This document shows positions 54,811 to 64,000 of a stretch of DNA of 64,000 bases, piece after piece (positions within the stretch are counted from its first letter, which is position 1; every line of letters begins with the position of its first letter). Position numbers and translations under genes: made by a program. The DNA lies in contig JALMQS010000085.1 of assembly GCA_024734495.1 (NCBI GenBank), forward strand, positions 17,041,802-17,105,801, written 5' to 3'. This stretch comes from Forficula auricularia (Eukaryota > Arthropoda > Insecta > Dermaptera > Forficulidae). The notes beneath the pieces were generated by a model that was not told the origin of the DNA, did no database searches, and saw nothing but the letters and a program-made list of their open reading frames with translations.

Positions 54811-55000
54811 TGTTAATTTGCTTTTTATTGATGATTATGCTAAGTATTATAATTAATCAATAAAAAATCTGTTAATTTTTATCGCAATTTTATTCACTAC
54901 TACCTACTTATTTCTTACCTACGGCCAGCGACCTGATTAAGTCCCGAAATTACGCCCTCAGCTAAGCAAAGGTTGCCCATACCTGCTACATACCATAGTT

Positions 55001-55150
55001 TATCATCATCATCATTATTGGGTACACAGCCCTAAGACTGGATTGACGCAACCACCCGTCTCCACTCGGCTCTGTCTCATGCCAGCTGTTTGACCTCTCT
55101 AAATTTCTCACATCCCATATCCCTTGGGTCTTGAAAAGATGTTGCCTGGA
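55001..55150 (-). mobile_element. LINE 3' end with (ATG)n tail, reverse
   Basis: (ATC)n at 55003-55016 then TTATTGGGTACACAGCCCTA and CCACCCGTCTCCACTCGGCT. On the - strand this is the 3' UTR plus simple-repeat tail usual in RTE/CR1 LINEs. Confidence 0.6.
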
Positions 55151-55189
55151 AGAAATTCAATCCTTCTGACATGTAATAAAAATTATTCA

Positions 55190-55345
55190 TAACAGCTCGA
55201 ATTCAGTAGAAGATCGTGATTTTTCAAAGAAAGGCGAAACTTTCATTAGTTTGATGGCTTGTTTCTGAATTACACCCATGGTGATAATAAAGTGTTCTCA
55301 ATTGTAAGCTCGATTCGAGACAGCCAATTTGGGCCTTGTAATGTT
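55190..55345 (-). pseudogene. Diverged LINE RT fragment, reverse
   Basis: On the - strand ACAAGGCCCAAATTGGCTGT..CTCGAATCGAGC and GTGTAATTCAGAAACAAGCC parallel the KAQIRPCLE and AIQKRAI regions of the better copies. Heavily mutated. Confidence 0.55.
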
Positions 55346-55496
55346 TGAAATATCAAGAGCTTAATTATCAATTCGCTAACAAGGTCCGCCTTCAAGGTTC
55401 GTTTTTAAATATTTAGCTGTTTTTGAGATATTCCTAAATAACTAAGCAAAACACCCATTTTTAGTGCACGATTATATCTAGTACATCCCCATAATT

Positions 55497-55687
55497 CCAG
55501 GTGTACAAGTATGAAATGCGGATTTAATGGATCGATGATTCATTGGTTCGCAGCAAAAGGGGAAGATTTTTACTGGCGTGGTATTCACAAATTTCCCTAA
55601 AGATGGAAAAAATGTATAACAAGCGATGGAGTATACTTTGAATAAAGCACTTCTTATCATTCTTCCGCATTTCATACTTGTACCTGG
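55497..55687. mobile_element. 191 bp MITE with 23-25 bp inverted ends
   Basis: CCAGGTGTACAAGTATGAAA at 55497 is mirrored by TTTCATACTTGTACCTGG ending 55687. The 65-codon reverse ORF is contained in it and not supported. Confidence 0.65.
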
Positions 55688-55834
55688 TATATATGGTAAA
55701 GAAAAAAATGTAATAGCTGATCGAACTTAACGACTAAGAGAAAACATACATTTTAATTTTAATAACATACTAACTTATTTTCCCAATAATTTTGTCTAAT
55801 ATTTTTCTTTCCTTTTGATTTCGAAAGACCTGGT

Positions 55835-55954
55835 ATGGACGGCCTGGGTCTGGAGACCGAGATCGGCGCCTGGGACTCTGTCTTGCTTGAGCCTCTTTCC
55901 GAGGAATCTTTTGTAGCGAACCTACATCAACGTTTCAAACGGGACCAGATTTAT
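55835..55954 (+). CDS. Class I unconventional myosin, first coding exon
   Basis: The ATG at 55835 starts a 40-codon exon that ends in phase 0 at a consensus donor TAT|GTAAGC. It encodes MDGLGLETEIGAWDSVLLEP then LSEESFVANLHQRFKRDQIY. This is the extreme N-terminus of the class I myosin motor; human MYO1B reads IGVGDMVLLEPLNEETFINN there, and the next exon should begin TYIG. Class I myosins are single-headed actin motors linking membranes to actin. An AAAG precedes the exon at 55824-55827, but the ATG lies 8 nt inside, so this may be exon 2 with a 5' UTR part. Its GC content is far above that of the other exons here. The remaining gene lies to the right; I found no second exon within the last 8 kb. 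Confidence 0.8.
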
Positions 55955-56227
55955 GTAAGCTAGTTCACTTTATTTAAATTAAATAATAATCTCAAAGATT
56001 TTTCGGAAAAAATGTTAAAATTTTAGAATTTTTTTCACAACATTTTGGCTTCTAATTCTGAAGCTGTTTTTAAGTAATGGAAGATGTAACCCATCGATCT
56101 TTAAAATCGTCATTTCACTCTTAGTTTCTAATTTTCACAAGGTTTATCCAACCCGAAATAATCTTCCAGATCAACCTCCTGTAGGTAAATTAAACTTAGA
56201 CCAATAGATATTTTAGATTTGATTTAT

Positions 56228-56735
56228 TAAGACGATTGTGGGTCAGTGGTTAGAGTGTTGGGCCGCTGTCCTGAAGTATGCTGGTTCGAGACTGAGTCTT
56301 GGCAGATATTTGCAGCCGTCTCCTCTTGGAAAGCAATGGCAAACTACCAAGAGTTATAATTGCCTAGTCAACCTCTCCAAACTAGCCGTTCGGAACCGGG
56401 GTTAAAAAATAGGTCCCGTATATCTGTGTAAAACAGTTAAACACACTCAGCACAGGTATATGTGGAGAGGTGCCGAAACGTCAAGGAGACCTGATATGGC
56501 ACGCATATATCTGTGCTGAGTTTAGTTGTTTTACACAGATATACGGGACCTACTTTTTAACGCCCGTTCCGAACGGCTAGTTTGGAGAGATTACTAGGCA
56601 ATTATACTCTTGGTAGGTTGCGATTGCTTTCCAAGAGGAGGCGACTGCAAATATCTGATCTGCCGAGACTCATTCTCGAACCAGCGTAATTCGAGTCAGC
56701 GATCCGACACTCCACCCACTGACCCACAGTCGCCA
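56228..56735. mobile_element. Two tRNA-derived SINEs (family S4) as an inverted pair
   Basis: The + copy (56228-56450) has TGGGTCAGTGGTTAGAGTGT (A box), B box GGTTCGAGACT, CCTCTTGGAAAGCAATGGC and CGTTCGGAACCGGGG. The - copy (56510-56733) mirrors it, with the A-box region TGGGTGGAGTGTCGGATCGC in complement. The shared core GGTCCCGTATATCTGTGTAA meets near 56480, so the locus can form one long hairpin. Confidence 0.8.
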
Positions 56736-56737
56736 AT

Positions 56738-56795
56738 AAAGGAATAAACATATTAATATTTCAAATGTCTTTGGATAAAGTTTAGTAACGATCCA
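56738..56795 (-). mobile_element. ACTTTATCC-family terminus
   Basis: CATATTAATATTTCAAATG, TGGATAAAGTTTAG and AACGATCC are the reverse complement of the left end at 60694-60742. Confidence 0.65.
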
Positions 56796-56799
56796 TTGC

Positions 56800-57610
56800 A
56801 GTTTATTTTTTTATATTCATTTTTTTTCTAATTTAAAACTTCCATCTGTACATTTTGTCAGATTAAAGATTAGTCTAAGCCGACTCGCAGAGTTTCTGGT
56901 TTGTGCTCGATCTTTTATAGAATAACTAGATTAATTAGTACTATTACAAAAAATTCAATATTTTTTTATTGGACCATCTATTAGTTAAAAGATAATCTAT
57001 TTAAATTTTATTATACACACTCTATTCACACTATTATTTCTAGGATGAGGGATATTTTTCCATGATGAGTATAGAAGAAATATCTATAGAAAAATCTCTA
57101 TAGAAGAAATTTGATAACACGAATTAGTAAACCAAGCTATTTATTATTTTGCAAACTATTTTTCAAAGAAAAGCGTAATATATTATTTCTTTAATATTTT
57201 TTGTTGAAGAAACAAGAAATCTTTTTTTATGATTAATTCGTTAAGTTAACGAACTGTGATAAGCTTTTTGAAAAATATCATAAAAAATAAAATAAACGTG
57301 CTTGAAATGACAAAAATACTATAATACTATTTTAATAATTAGATATTTGTTACTTTTCTAAAAATAATAAAAATGAAATCATAAATAATTTAATGAAAAC
57401 GTATCTCTAAAAAATATAATTGATTGCATCTCTTCTTGGTTCATTTAATAAAATCGAATGGTCATATATTTATTACAATCGTAAAGATTTCTTAAAAGTA
57501 ATACTTGAAGAATATTTCCATAAAAAGATATGGTCAGTTTTTAATTTAGTTAAGAAAAATGAATGATTTATTATCTTTGTCATGTATAAATCACATATAT
57601 TTATATATTA
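56800..57610. other. Myosin intron, unassigned AT-rich DNA
   Basis: No exon or recognised repeat. Extremely A/T-rich. Confidence 0.45.
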
Positions 57611-59192
57611 TACAGGGTGATTCACGGTCGATGGCAAGTTAGACGTTTATGCAAAACGGAACGCAGGATTTTTCTGAAAATTTAGCACCTTACATTTTCT
57701 TACCTGATCTATCGATCCAAAATATTTTCAGCATTGTGACGTTTTGGCTTCCATCGAAAAGTCGTAGCAACTTTATTATTTTAAATATAACACCCCGTAT
57801 ATTAACACGTTTTTAGAACCGCCCTTTTATTAAAATACTTGTTTGTTAATATTGTCCTATACCTATCTCTATTGGTTTTCGAGATAAAAATAATTTGTGT
57901 TAAATATGGTCCAAAACATGGCCCTAATTAAACTTAAATAAATTAGTGCTCTCAATTCAAGAAACGTTGATATTTTGGTGGTTGTTTAGACACACCCGAA
58001 GTATTTAATTTAAACCGAAAAATCGACTCCATATTATACAGGGCTTCTAAGATTACTATTATTTCCGTTATTCATAAAAGAGGTCAAAAGTTCGTTTTTT
58101 CAAATGAGACGCCCTGTATATTACTCAATAAATTGAAAGACGAAGAAAAATGCTTTAAGAAGATATATCATGTCCCTATACCTAAAACACCAAGTTTTCT
58201 TAATAAAGGCGCTTTTAGGTGAAAAATTACTTTTAATTAATTTAATTTTAGCTAACCATAGAAATATCAAGCTTATGACAGTTTGTTGACTTTATAGGAA
58301 ACTTATAAAGAGTTTATTGACGGTGTTCAAAAAAATCTCCCAAAATGACCGCAAATATTGATTATTCAAACGAAGTTCTTATGAAATTATTTATTTTGTA
58401 CATAACATTAAGTGTATAAGAACTTCGTTTGAATAATCAATATTTGCGATCATTTTGGGACATTTTTTTGAACATCGTCAATAAACTGTTTATAAGTTAC
58501 TTATAAATAGTCAACAAACTGTCATAAGCTTGATATTGCCATGGTTAGTTAAAATTAAATTCATTAAAAAGTAATTTTTCACGAAAAAGCGCCTTTATTA
58601 AGAAAACTTGATGTTTTAGGTATAGGGACATGATATATCGTCTTAAAGCATTTTTCTTCGTCTTTCAATTTATTGAGTAATATACAGAGGGTCTCATTTG
58701 AAAAAACGAACTTTTGACCCTTTTATGAATAACGGAAATAATAGTAATCTTAGGACGCCCTGTATAATATGGAGTCGATTTTTCGGTTTAAATTAAATAC
58801 TTCAGGCCTGTCTAAACTACCATCAAAATATCAACTTTTCATAAATTGAGAGCAGTAATTTATTTAAGTTTAATTAGGGCCATGTTTTGGGCCAAATTTA
58901 ACACAAATTATTTTTTATCTCGAAAACCAATAGAGATAGGTATAGGACAATATTAACAAAAAAGTATTTTAATAAAAGACCGGTTCTAAAAACGTGTTAA
59001 TATACGGGGTGTTCCATTTAAATAAATAAAGTTGCTACGACTTTTCGATGGAAGCCGAAACGTCGCAATTCTGAAAATATTTTAGATCGATAGAACAGGT
59101 AAGAAAATTTAAGGTGCTAAATTTTCAGAAAAATCCTGTGTTCCGTTTTCAATAAACGTCTAACGTGCCATCGACCGCGAATCACCGTGTAT
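57611..59192. mobile_element. Full-length 1.58 kb palindromic element
   Basis: TACAGGGTGATTCACGGTCG at 57611 is mirrored by CGACCGCGAATCACCGTGTA ending about 59191. Two arms of about 775 bp pair around a loop of about 35 bp at 58383-58417, flanked by CAAACGAAGTTCTTAT / ATAAGAACTTCGTTTG. ACAGGGTG-type ends suggest a Tc1/mariner relative. No ORF. A truncated copy lies in chimaerin intron 4. Confidence 0.9.
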
Positions 59193-59767
59193 AATATTGT
59201 TTAAAAAATTGAATTTTTTCATAATATTATAAAGCTTCTGATTCTATTTATTAAAATTACTTTTAAATATATCCTAATTACAAATATTTTCTCTATAAGT
59301 AAACTCATTAATTTTTTCTTGCGAAGAATTCAACTCCGGAAGCATTTATATAAATGGTTATATGAATAAATTAATCAAACGCCTTTTTTAATCGCGCAGA
59401 AAACGCTGCTTACTTCCCCGTCTTCATTTGATTTGTGGCTTTTTAATGTCCTTTAATCTTTACTCTTGAAAAATTACCCATTGAAATTATTTTTCGGTGT
59501 CTTTTAATTCACTTTTAATACATTGAAAGAATGAATTCTATCTCAACTCAGTTCATTTGAAAAATAATTTATACTTTTTATGATTTCACAAATTTTTTTT
59601 TCTATTCGTTGATTACCTCGTTAGAAGGTATGTTTTCTCTTTATACCTATTTATATGAGATATTTTATTTTGAATTAAAGTTGTAATTTGCATTCAAAAG
59701 CTGATGGTGTATATTAAGATAAAGAGCTGATTAGATCTTTATTGAAATCAGACCAAAAATTAGAATT
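59193..59767. other. Myosin intron, unassigned
   Basis: AT-rich, nothing recognised. Confidence 0.4.
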
Positions 59768-60300
59768 AAAATTTCGTAAGATGCGAGGTAGGTTTCACAA
59801 AAAAAACAAATAAGCTGACGTGTTCTGATGTGGCCATCCACTTGACTTTACCATACAACCTGGCCCCTCACTTATATTTAATATTTAATAAAATTTTATA
59901 ATCATGTAGGGGAGGGGGTTAGTTTTTGCATTTTTAGACCTCTTGGGGCCCACTGATTATGTATACAAAATTTCACTGCACCAAAACTACGTGTGAAATT
60001 TGGTTTCGATATTCACACTAGTTTTTGAGCTAGCTCGTCCACAAAAATTTGGTAACGCACAGACTAACTAACAGACATTTTGACAAAACAATTATTATCT
60101 CAAAAAATAATTTTTTCTATGTTCACTTATTAGGGCTTTTTTGTAGACCGAAATGCCATGGTTTCGCCCAATTTTTTTAATCAAAATAGTTTCAGCCGTT
60201 TTTTAGATATTTCGAAAAAAAGAAGGAAAAAACACTTTTCATGCACGATTACAATATTAAAATGTTTCACCTAGAACCAACACCCTTCTCCTTAAAAGTT
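59768..60300. mobile_element. AGGTGTTGGTTCTAGG family split by an inverted TTTACCATACA element
   Basis: AAGATGCGAGGTAGGTTTCAC (59778) and AAATGTTTCACCTAGAACCA (60259) are the two ends. Between them, 59812-60255 is the reverse complement of a TTTACCATACA element (GACTTTACCATACAACCTGG to CATGCACGATTACAA). Confidence 0.75.
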
Positions 60301-60434
60301 ATCAAAAATTAGAGATGAGATTTTTAAAATTTGAATCTTTGTCTGATTTAGACCAACTATTGAACAGTTGGCCTTTATGGCCTCACGAAACGATCGATAC
60401 AAAAATCAGTTTTCTAAAACGACCCAGGGGGGGT

Positions 60435-61550
60435 GGAGGTATATAGTAAGGTCATGAGAGGCCACATCACATATTTTTAATAAATTTTGCTATTGTTTCT
60501 CGACTATCCGATGCTTTTAGGATTAAAATAAAATACCTAATGCTTACTATTATTTAAAGAAAAAAAAACTAAGTAAAAATGAAGGAACCAAAATTAAAAG
60601 TTTTTCAAAACTCGATAGGCTCGCTAGTTAGATCACCTATAATAATAAACTATTAGAAGTTTATTTTTTAATTATATTAAGAAATAAACTGCAACGGATC
60701 GTTGCTAAACTTTATCCAAATTCATTTGAAATATTAATATGTTCTAGAGTAAAGTACTTTAAAATATAATTTTGCTAAAAACTTTATTTAACCTTTTTTG
60801 TGGTTCCCAAGGTACTTAATTAGGATATTAAATTTCATCAAAATTGGTTAAGTCATTTTCAAGATATTTAGAAAAAACTAAAAAAGTACTGAAATAAAGT
60901 ACTAATGTTTGTGGACCGAAATGTACCAAAAACTAATCAGCGCTTCATTTTGTTAAAATACTGGTAGGTTTTCAATTTCAATTCATTCGGTGCAACGGTG
61001 TGGAAAAATTCGTGGACGAAAAAAACGATAACACACACACACACACATACATCCATCCGCACGCACTTCCAAAAAAAATGGCACTTTTTGGCCTCTCGGC
61101 GAGATCCCAGGTAATTTTTGGCAAAACCGTCACGTGCTAAAATTCAATCTCATTGAATACTTCAATTTGTGACCTTAATTGAGTCCATGGGTTCCGTAGT
61201 CTTTACCTGAGGACCCTTTGAAGTCGCGCTTGCCGCGAGAGCGATTCCAATACTTTCTCCCATGCTTCGCATTGGATAAAGTAAAAATGATATTTTCTGA
61301 CTTTTTCAACCCGAAATTCGAAATCTTGAGAACCCAACATTTATTCAGTTCACCTCAGTGGAAATAACAAAAAGTTTTAATTTTTTTTTCCTTTATTTTT
61401 ACTTAAAGTTAAGTGTTTTTTTCTTTAAATAATAGTAAGCCTCTTAGGTATTTTATTGTAATCCTAAAAGCATCAGATAGTTGAGAAACACTAGCAAAAC
61501 TTATTAGAAATATATGATTTGGCCTCTCATGACCTTACTATATACCCCTC
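60435..61550. mobile_element. Element with GGAGGTATATAGTAAGGTC ends, hosting another element
   Basis: GGTATATAGTAAGGTCATGA at 60437 is mirrored by TCATGACCTTACTATATACC to about 61547. TTTTAGGATTAAAATAAAAT has its inverse at about 61455. It hosts the element at 60684-61290. Confidence 0.75.
60684..61290. mobile_element. ACTTTATCC-family element with an empty site nearby
   Basis: The left GGATCGTTGCTAAACTTTATCC and right GCTTCGCATTGGATAAAGT ends are present. The flanks (TTATATTAAGAAA on the left, TATTTTCTGA on the right) are continuous at 61610-61638, which gives the pre-insertion sequence. The interior has CCTGAGGACCCTTTGAAGTC and a CACACA microsatellite. Confidence 0.8.
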
Positions 61551-62861
61551 TCGATAGGCTCGCTAGTTAGATCACCCATAATAATAAACTATTAGAAGTT
61601 TATTTTTTAATTATATTAAGAAAAATTATATTTTCTGAATCCGAAATTCGAAATCTTGAGAGGACAAAATTTATTCAGTTCACCGCAGTGGAAATAATAC
61701 AATTTTTCGTTCTTGACTTATCGTAGATATCTGAATCCAGACAGAAAAAAAATCATGTTTTTAAAATGACTTTTTTTACATTTTAGACATTTTTAAACAC
61801 AATGATCGTGAATTTAATACTAGGGCCGGTTCGGAGATCTTACCTCATAAAATCATTATATGTATTTCGATGAGTTTGTAAATTTTGACTGAATATTGAA
61901 ATTTATGTAATTTCTTTTTGTTTCCTCTTCGTGTTTAGCTATTGTCTTTTGTTGAGAGATTGAATTTCATACCAAAACAACGGAAAATTTTTGTCTTCGA
62001 ATTAAATAATTCACAATCTAATAAATTTTTTACCCCACAATAATAATTAAAAAATAAATTAATGCGAGCTCAAGATTAAATTATATTAAAATATGCTGAC
62101 ATATTAAGGTTTTGATAGTGAGCGCCTGAGAATGCAATCCGCAATACACGGTGTTTCATGCAAATGCATATCCAACAACTATGCAGGCGGCGCTGTGAAT
62201 TTTTCTAAACAATTCTACCCTAAATATGCCAAAAGTCATATTATAGATCAGAGTTTAAACAATTCAATACAAAATTATAAACTAAAAAATGCGCAATAGG
62301 AAATGAATCCAGTTTTGGTTCAATACACACCCACACTGCGGCTTTGAAATTGATATCCTTTTACACCCTCATACATGGTTGAAGTTGGATTTATAGGGAT
62401 TAAAATTAAATTTAGAAATAACTTACAATTTCCAAATTCATTACATTTAAAAACGACTAATAGTGATGCAAACTTAAAAAACGTCATCAATAAAACTAGA
62501 AAGCAACTAAATTTTAGATAGGTACTCATTATGCGTCTGAGTAATAAATTTAAAATCAGAAATCAATATCCAAAAATTCAACTTACTTTCAAATTTTTAA
62601 AAATGCATGCTTCTTCATTTTAGTTTTATAGAGAAATTAAATTTTTTTATTTTTTGCGTGCCATACTTGCTTACAACTATGGTGATTACAATGTAAAGTA
62701 TAAGATTGGTGTTACTGGCACTCAGGTTCGATTCCCGAGGGGGTGAAAAACAATGACATATAATTAAAAATAATCCATTCCATTGGATTTAATAGATGAC
62801 ACCATCTTATGATTTTCTAAGTAAAGTGTAAGTATATCCACTCCATAGTTATTACTTTACC
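61551..62861. other. Duplicate of 60608-60683 and 61291-61370, then unassigned DNA
   Basis: 61551-61700 repeats the sequence flanking the element above (CTCGATAGGCTCGCTAGTTA; CCGAAATTCGAAATCTTGAG). A tRNA-like B box is at 62722. The rest shows nothing recognisable; the ORF at 62320 (-) is unsupported. Confidence 0.45.
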
Positions 62862-63520
62862 ATACAGGGTATGGTCAAGTATTCTAATCGTGCATGAAAA
62901 AAGTGTTTTTTTTGCTTCTTTTTTTCTAAATATCTCAAAAACGGCTGAAACTATTTTGATTAAAAAAATTGAGCGAAACCATGGCTTTTCGCTCTACAAA
63001 TAAGTGAACATCGAAAAAATTATATTTTTCGAGATAATAATTGTTTTGTCAAAATGTCTGTTAGTCTGGTTATTGTCTGTCCGTTAGTCTGTACGTTACC
63101 AAATTTTTGTGGACGAACTAGCTCAAAAACTAGTCTGAATATCGAAACCAAATTTCACACGTAGTTTTGATCCATTGAGATTAAGAGCTGATTATATTTT
63201 GGTGCATATCGACCCAAAATTAAGAGGGGTGGAGGAGGAGGGTGGGGGTTAAAAATTAAAAATCTAGGCCATTTGAGCAAATTCAACCAAATTTTGTATA
63301 TATAATGAGTGGAATCCCAGAAGTCTAAAAATGAAAAAACTAACCTCCCAAAACGGGGAGGAGGGGGAGTCAAAAAATGAAAATCTTGGCCATTTACCAA
63401 ACTCAACCAAATTTTGTATACATAATCAGTGGGACCCCAGAAGTATAAAAATGCAAAAACTAACTCCCCTCCCCTACATGATTATAAATAATTTTAGGGC
63501 CCAGGTTGTATGGTAAAGTC
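62862..63520. mobile_element. TTTACCATACA family element (full copy)
   Basis: TTTACCATACAGGGTATGGT opens it and GTTGTATGGTAAAGTCAAG closes it. It is colinear with 36766-37577, including two ACCAAATTTTGTATA motifs. The flank CAGAACACGTCAGCTT follows both full copies, so it belongs to the element or a preferred target. Confidence 0.8.
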
Positions 63521-64000
63521 AAGTGGATGACCACATCAGAACACGTCAGCTTTTTATCTTTTTTTTCTGTTAGATTAAAATATGTATAAAAATAAAATAA
63601 TATCAAAATATTTTTTTTTAAATCTTATTTATTTCCTAATTATTATATTATATCTGAATGAATGAGTTCATCTGATATTTAACTAATTTCCATATTTTCT
63701 TGTCACCCCTCAAAATAATTTTTATTAATTGAGTTAGGTATAGATTAGATTCTGATACATTCCTTTTCCTCTTTAGACTTCCTTCATAGGACATCTCTTT
63801 TGGCATCCCTCCAAATCGACGAGCCGTTTCCCTTTAGTTTCCATAAAGTCGTCCGTACTGGAGACCACCACTTACTTTATTTCTTATATTTATGTCCAAG
63901 AACAATTCATTCTGAAAAAAAAATACTATTATTATATCATTTTGAAAAATAAATCAAAACAGATCAATTACATACTTAGATTAATTAGAAATGTTTTTAT
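63521..64000. other. Right edge with an unassigned exon-like patch
   Basis: 63770-63880 is GC-richer. It has a good + strand acceptor (CTTTTCCTCTTTAG) at its left, and, on the - strand, a TTTTTTTTTCAG acceptor plus GTAAGT. Neither strand gives a protein I recognise. Confidence 0.35.

Noticed and set aside
55478..55675. 65-codon - strand ORF (Cys-rich)
   Set aside because: Contained in a 191 bp inverted-repeat MITE; the Cys spacing does not fit a known finger.
63774..63880. Second exon of the class I myosin
   Set aside because: The phase fits and it reads TSFIGHLF, but it does not follow the expected TYIG..SVNPY pattern; the resemblance is too weak.
1..64000. CRISPR arrays, operons, bacterial-type systems
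   Set aside because: Introns, SINEs and animal genes show nuclear eukaryotic DNA; the tandem units at 1-700 are foldback arms, not spacer arrays.

Overview
This is a TE-saturated, strongly AT-rich nuclear window from an animal, almost certainly an arthropod and most likely an insect. The evidence is spliced genes with GT-AG introns, a Rough-type homeodomain, a Pol III tRNA gene, tRNA-derived SINEs and a Helitron. There is no bacterial-style gene packing. I cannot name the order or species.

Real host genes, left to right. (1) A + strand exon with a Rough (ro) homeodomain at 1765-1999, and a phase-compatible candidate terminal exon at 9359-9629. (2) A tRNA-Arg(UCU) on the - strand at 17194-17265. 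(3) A chimaerin-type RhoGAP (SH2, C1, RhoGAP), + strand, seven exons 17991-27091, 3' complete, 5' exon(s) not found. (4) Guanine deaminase, + strand, seven exons 31970-43668, with all metal ligands present and only the short N-terminal exon missing. (5) SEM1/DSS1, the small 26S proteasome lid subunit, - strand, three exons 48165-43722, complete at 69 aa and convergent with guanine deaminase. The poly(A) signals imply that the two 3' ends overlap. (6) The first coding exon of a class I unconventional myosin, + strand, 55835-55954, with a donor leading into an intron that leaves the window. These genes are not an operon-like set; each is an independent transcription unit.

The rest is mobile DNA. 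I see non-LTR retrotransposon 3' ends of two kinds (an RTE-like one and a Jockey/CR1-like one, the latter in several head-to-head pieces). There are four or five tRNA-derived SINE families, two copies with clean target-site duplications. A gypsy-like LTR remnant has repeated primer-binding-site junctions. Other pieces are a mariner remnant, a relic resembling the plant Lemi/Stowaway type of mariner transposase, two hAT transposase C-termini, hAT-, Harbinger- and piggyBac-type MITEs, and a Helitron.

The dominant theme is foldback DNA. At least ten families have long, near-symmetrical inverted repeats, up to about 1.6 kb, often nested inside one another. A stray piece of 28S rDNA lies inside the large SEM1 intron. 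I see no single novel enzymatic system. The features most worth pursuing are the dense foldback/hairpin architecture inside introns, the dispersed 28S fragment, the relic resembling a plant-type mariner with a TTAA element nested in it, and the overlapping GDA/SEM1 3' ends.
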